Below the pieces are notes generated by a model that saw only the letters and a list, made by a program, of their open reading frames with translations, was not told where the DNA came from and made no database searches. Below, in pieces: positions 61,146 through 64,000 of a stretch of DNA of 64,000 nucleotides. Origin of the DNA: Candidatus Gastranaerophilales bacterium (lineage in GTDB: Bacteria; Cyanobacteriota; Vampirovibrionia; Gastranaerophilales; Gastranaerophilaceae); contig CALURL010000002.1 of NCBI GenBank assembly GCA_944323155.1, forward strand, positions 62,001 to 126,000, read 5' to 3'. The position numbers and the translations under genes were made by a program. Each line of letters starts with the position of its first letter. The stretch's first letter is position 1.

Positions 61146-64000
61146 TTAATCAACTGAAAAAATTTCCTTGATATCGTCCATTGTAAGTGATTTTACAATA
61201 TTTCTGTCAACAGAAATTACGCTGTCAACAAGGTTACGTTTAATAGTTTTAAGTTTTTGAATTTTTTCTTCAACAGTATTTTTCGTAATAAGTCTGTAAA
61301 CAAACACTTTTTTAGTTTGTCCGATACGGTAAGCTCTGTCTGTAGCCTGATCTTCAACAGCAGGGTTCCACCAAGGATCATAATGGATTACGTAATCAGC
61401 GCCTGTAAGGTTTAATCCGGTACCGCCGGCTTTCAAACTGATTAAGAATATCGGAATTGAAGGCGTTGAATTAAAGCGTTCAACAGCTCCCTGACGATCT
61501 TTTGTTTTACCTGTCAGGTATTCGTATGGGATGCCCTCGCGTTCAAGCCAGGCTTTAATTATATCAAGCATATCTACAAATTGGCTGAATAAAAGTATTC
61601 TGTGGCCTTCTGATATAATTTCTTCAAGCATAACTTTGAGTTTTTCAAATTTGCCTGATTTCATGATATTTTTAACATTTTCTTTATCATAAAGTCTCGG
61701 GTGGCAGCAGATTTGACGTAACCTCAAAAGTGCTGAGAAAATTGAAAGTCTGCTCTTTTCAAGTCCGTTTTGTTCAATTGATTTGAATAATTCTTCTTTT
61801 GTGCTGTCAAGAACCTGTAAATAAAAATCTCTTTGTTCATCAGTCAGTTCACAATATGCTATGTTTTCTACTTTATCCGGCAAATCTTTTGCAACGTCAC
61901 GCTTCATACGGCGCAAAATAAACGGATAAATTTGTAATTTTAAACGTTTTTCAACGGTTTTGTCCTGGCGTTCCATAATCGGGTTAACATATCTGTAGTT
62001 AAAATCGGATACGCTAAACAAGAAACCGGGCATTAAGAAATCAAATACAGACCATAACTCTTCAAGTTTGTTTTCAATAGGTGTACCTGAAAGTGCAAGT
62101 TTGTGAGAAGCCTGTAATTTTTTTACTGCCTGCGCTGTCTGAGACATAGCATTTTTAATATTTTGTGATTCGTCAAGAATTACATATCTGAAATTAATAT
62201 CCTTTAATTTTTCAATATCGCGTCTTACAAGAGCGTAGCTTGTTATAACAACATCGTAATTAGGAATTTCTTTAAAGAATTGTTTTCTTTCCACACCTGA
62301 AAGTTTAAGAGTTGACAATGTCGGTGCGAATTTTTGAATTTCTGATTCCCAGTTGAAAACAACTGTTGTCGGGCAAACAACAAGTGTTGGCATTGGCCCG
62401 TCTTCTTCTTTAGCTTTCTGGACAACTGCAAGCGCCTGCAGAGTTTTACCAAGCCCCATATCGTCTGCAAGAATTCCATTTAGTCCATATTTATACATAA
62501 ACCATAACCAGCCAAAACCTTTTGTCTGGTATTCTCTGAATTCCGCATGAATACCTTCAGGTAATTTTAAATCTTCAGAAGTTGAAAATGTTGACATTTG
62601 CTCCCAGAAGTTTTCAAAATCTTTACTCAAAACAAGTTCAACATCGAGATTTTTAAGTTCATTAATAAGACCTGCACGGTATGTTTTTACGATAAATTTG
62701 TTATCCGTATTTCTGTAAACATCAAATGAATTGAATGCGCGCATCATTGAATAAATATTTTGCGCAGGATATTCTACAAATCCTAAACTTCTTATACGGT
62801 TGTATTTTTCTCCGCTCTGGATTGTTTCGTAGATTTCATCGAAACTGATTTGTTCTTCTCCAACCTGACCGTATAAAAAGATTTCAAAACTATCTTGGCT
62901 TTCTTTTGAAAAATCAATTTTTGCACATAACCTAAAAGGGTCATCAAGCAGTTTAAAGAAATTCATATCATCTTTTTCTACAAATTTCCAGCCTTCTCCT
63001 GCCTGTTTTATGTAATAATTGTAAAAATCAATTGCGTTTTCTTTTTCTAAAGCGAGGTTGTTTGTCTGCATTGGAACAAATTTACAAGCAAGAAGCATTG
63101 CATAAGCTTCCTGCTCATGTTTGATATTTCGTTTTATCCAGTAAACTAAATCTTCGCCTTGTTTTTTGATTGTTATGTATGGAGATTTTTCTGCAGTTTG
63201 TTTCGAATATGGAACAATAACTCCATCGTAGTCAAATTCTAAAGACGCTTTCAATGACTGGTCATAATCTATTCCCATTGTGACGATGTTGAGAGGCGGA
63301 CGTTCTTCAAGCATTAATTTGCTTATATTTTCAGCAATTTCAACATCCATAATTTCTTGTAACTTCGGTAGTTCTTCGTAAATAAATTTCCCGCCGTCAG
63401 CATCTTTCAAATCAGTGAAAGATGATTTCAATAAGTTTTGCGGCAAAGCATTCATTGCAATATTGGTCGGGAAAATAAGATTTTTATACCTTCCCCATTT
63501 GAGGTGTCTTGAAAAATATCGAACTTCTTCAAGCGGATAAACATCATCTTTATCCGGTCTAATCCATTCAAGAGAAAGAAGAATTGTACCCTGTGCACCT
63601 GTATTAACAGTAAGTTTTAGTTTCCACTCTTCATCTGTAAATTTTAATCGTTGTTTTGTTTTTTCATCCAAAACTTCATCTGCATGCGACATCAATGTAA
63701 ACATTGGAGCAAACTTTGTAATTGGAATATCATACCAGCCTGCTTTTTTATCCTGGCGTGAAATTGTTAATAATTGTTGAAAAATCGCAACTTCAACCTT
63801 TTGAGAATTATTCAGTTCAAAAGTAGAATCTTGTTTTTGGGCTTCGATGAGGGCTCTTAATATTGGTTCAATTTGTCTTACTACTTTTCCTGTTTCTCTG
63901 GAGCGGACAAGAATTGAGAAGAAGTTTGCTTTTCTTTTTGAATTAAAGTGGAAAATATAATTCCCCTGCGGTTCTGTTGTTAATTCTGTATTTTCATCAG
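61146..64000 (-). CDS. SNF2/RapA-family helicase-like ATPase, N-terminus cut by window edge
   Basis: The frame runs from 61146 to the right edge with no stop, over 950 residues; the ATG at 63704 is internal because the sequence upstream continues (for example AGWYDIPITKFAPMFT). It carries the SNF2-associated N-terminal region and both ATPase lobes: LADDMGLGKTLQAL (Walker A), ILDESQNIKN (Walker B), LALSGTPIENKLEELW, and in lobe two SLKAGGTGLNL and DQATDRAYRIGQ. Bacterial members of this type translocate on double-stranded DNA; RapA recycles RNA polymerase, but this protein is closer to SNF2 proteins with an unassigned role. The start and first domain lie outside the window. Confidence 0.93.
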   Translation of the reverse strand, partial: DENTELTTEPQGNYIFHFNSKRKANFFSILVRSRETGKVVRQIEPILRALIEAQKQDSTFELNNSQKVEVAIFQQLLTISRQDKKAGWYDIPITKFAPMFTLMSHADEVLDEKTKQRLKFTDEEWKLKLTVNTGAQGTILLSLEWIRPDKDDVYPLEEVRYFSRHLKWGRYKNLIFPTNIAMNALPQNLLKSSFTDLKDADGGKFIYEELPKLQEIMDVEIAENISKLMLEERPPLNIVTMGIDYDQSLKASLEFDYDGVIVPYSKQTAEKSPYITIKKQGEDLVYWIKRNIKHEQEAYAMLLACKFVPMQTNNLALEKENAIDFYNYYIKQAGEGWKFVEKDDMNFFKLLDDPFRLCAKIDFSKESQDSFEIFLYGQVGEEQISFDEIYETIQSGEKYNRIRSLGFVEYPAQNIYSMMRAFNSFDVYRNTDNKFIVKTYRAGLINELKNLDVELVLSKDFENFWEQMSTFSTSEDLKLPEGIHAEFREYQTKGFGWLWFMYKYGLNGILADDMGLGKTLQALAVVQKAKEEDGPMPTLVVCPTTVVFNWESEIQKFAPTLSTLKLSGVERKQFFKEIPNYDVVITSYALVRRDIEKLKDINFRYVILDESQNIKNAMSQTAQAVKKLQASHKLALSGTPIENKLEELWSVFDFLMPGFLFSVSDFNYRYVNPIMERQDKTVEKRLKLQIYPFILRRMKRDVAKDLPDKVENIAYCELTDEQRDFYLQVLDSTKEELFKSIEQNGLEKSRLSIFSALLRLRQICCHPRLYDKENVKNIMKSGKFEKLKVMLEEIISEGHRILLFSQFVDMLDIIKAWLEREGIPYEYLTGKTKDRQGAVERFNSTPSIPIFLISLKAGGTGLNLTGADYVIHYDPWWNPAVEDQATDRAYRIGQTKKVFVYRLITKNTVEEKIQKLKTIKRNLVDSVISVDRNIVKSLTMDDIKEIFSVD

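Noticed and set aside
1-64000. CRISPR array, prophage, integron or transposase
   Set aside because: No regularly spaced repeats, no cas genes, no integrase, phage structural or transposase-like proteins were found.

Overview
The window looks like chromosome from a gut-type member of the non-photosynthetic cyanobacterial sister lineage (Melainabacteria/Vampirovibrionia, Gastranaerophilales-like). This is an inference from low GC, pilins with the FTLAEVLITLGIIGVV signature, diderm envelope genes (TolC-family channel, AsmA-like protein, meso-DAP-type MurE), an RNase Y/YmdB pair, and large lineage-type unknown proteins. I see no phage, transposase or CRISPR array. Most of the window is ordinary core genome in short operons.

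Layout. 1-828: a divergent metal-export locus, a P1B-type ATPase cut by the left edge and a CadC/SmtB-like ArsR repressor, with a perfect inverted-repeat operator between them. 837-4620: WG-repeat exported protein and AsmA-like protein on divergent promoters. 4621-5745: dispersed repeats around a small gene split by a frameshift at an A7 tract. 5746-10158: MerR regulator and flavodoxin-fold oxidoreductase with a textbook 19-bp MerR promoter, a TPR protein, an MFS exporter and a TolC-family channel. 10162-13555: serine biosynthesis operon (class V aminotransferase, serA, serB). 13649-18702: surface-polymer operon (epimerase/CDP-polyol transferase fusion, IspD/TarI-type cytidylyltransferase, second polyol-phosphate transferase-like protein, GT2). 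tRNA-Ser(GCU) follows. 19004-23906: bifunctional nuclease family protein, two small proteins, a 662-residue unknown protein and trmFO. 24803-29451: peptide ABC importer lacking ATPases, then an MgtC-family protein. 29464-34449: a 1154-residue modular unknown protein and a soluble two-component system. 34720-43244: rmuC, pyrF, comEC, a three-gene exported operon (GHL10-type protein, TPR, small protein) and ispG. 45139-51321: murE, a class B PBP, an amidase and pepA. 52257-56824: rny, ymdB-like, PHP, pilin-like and LOG genes. 58603-64000: apt, a GT2 synthase, HU and an SNF2 ATPase cut by the right edge.

The outstanding feature is a family of four type IV pilin-like genes (23952, 44081, 56891, 57788). 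Each has a good ribosome-binding site and ATG, eight further codons, then exactly ten G followed by CA. At G10 the ATG frame stops a few codons later; the pilin frame lies in -1. A tract of 8 or 11 G, or a -1 ribosomal/transcriptional slip, joins leader and pilin in all four. A fifth G10-CAAA tract lies upstream of the 1154-residue protein gene. This points to contingency-locus phase variation or programmed slippage of a pilin repertoire; a systematic homopolymer miscount is the main alternative. In three of four loci the ribosome-binding site can pair with the leader just after the tract, and one leader has been lengthened by in-frame dispersed intergenic repeats.

A second theme is transcription: several genes (WG protein, tolC-like, trmFO, pyrF, ispG, amidase) have a -10 hexamer ending only 6-9 nt before the start codon and no ribosome-binding site, suggesting leaderless mRNAs.
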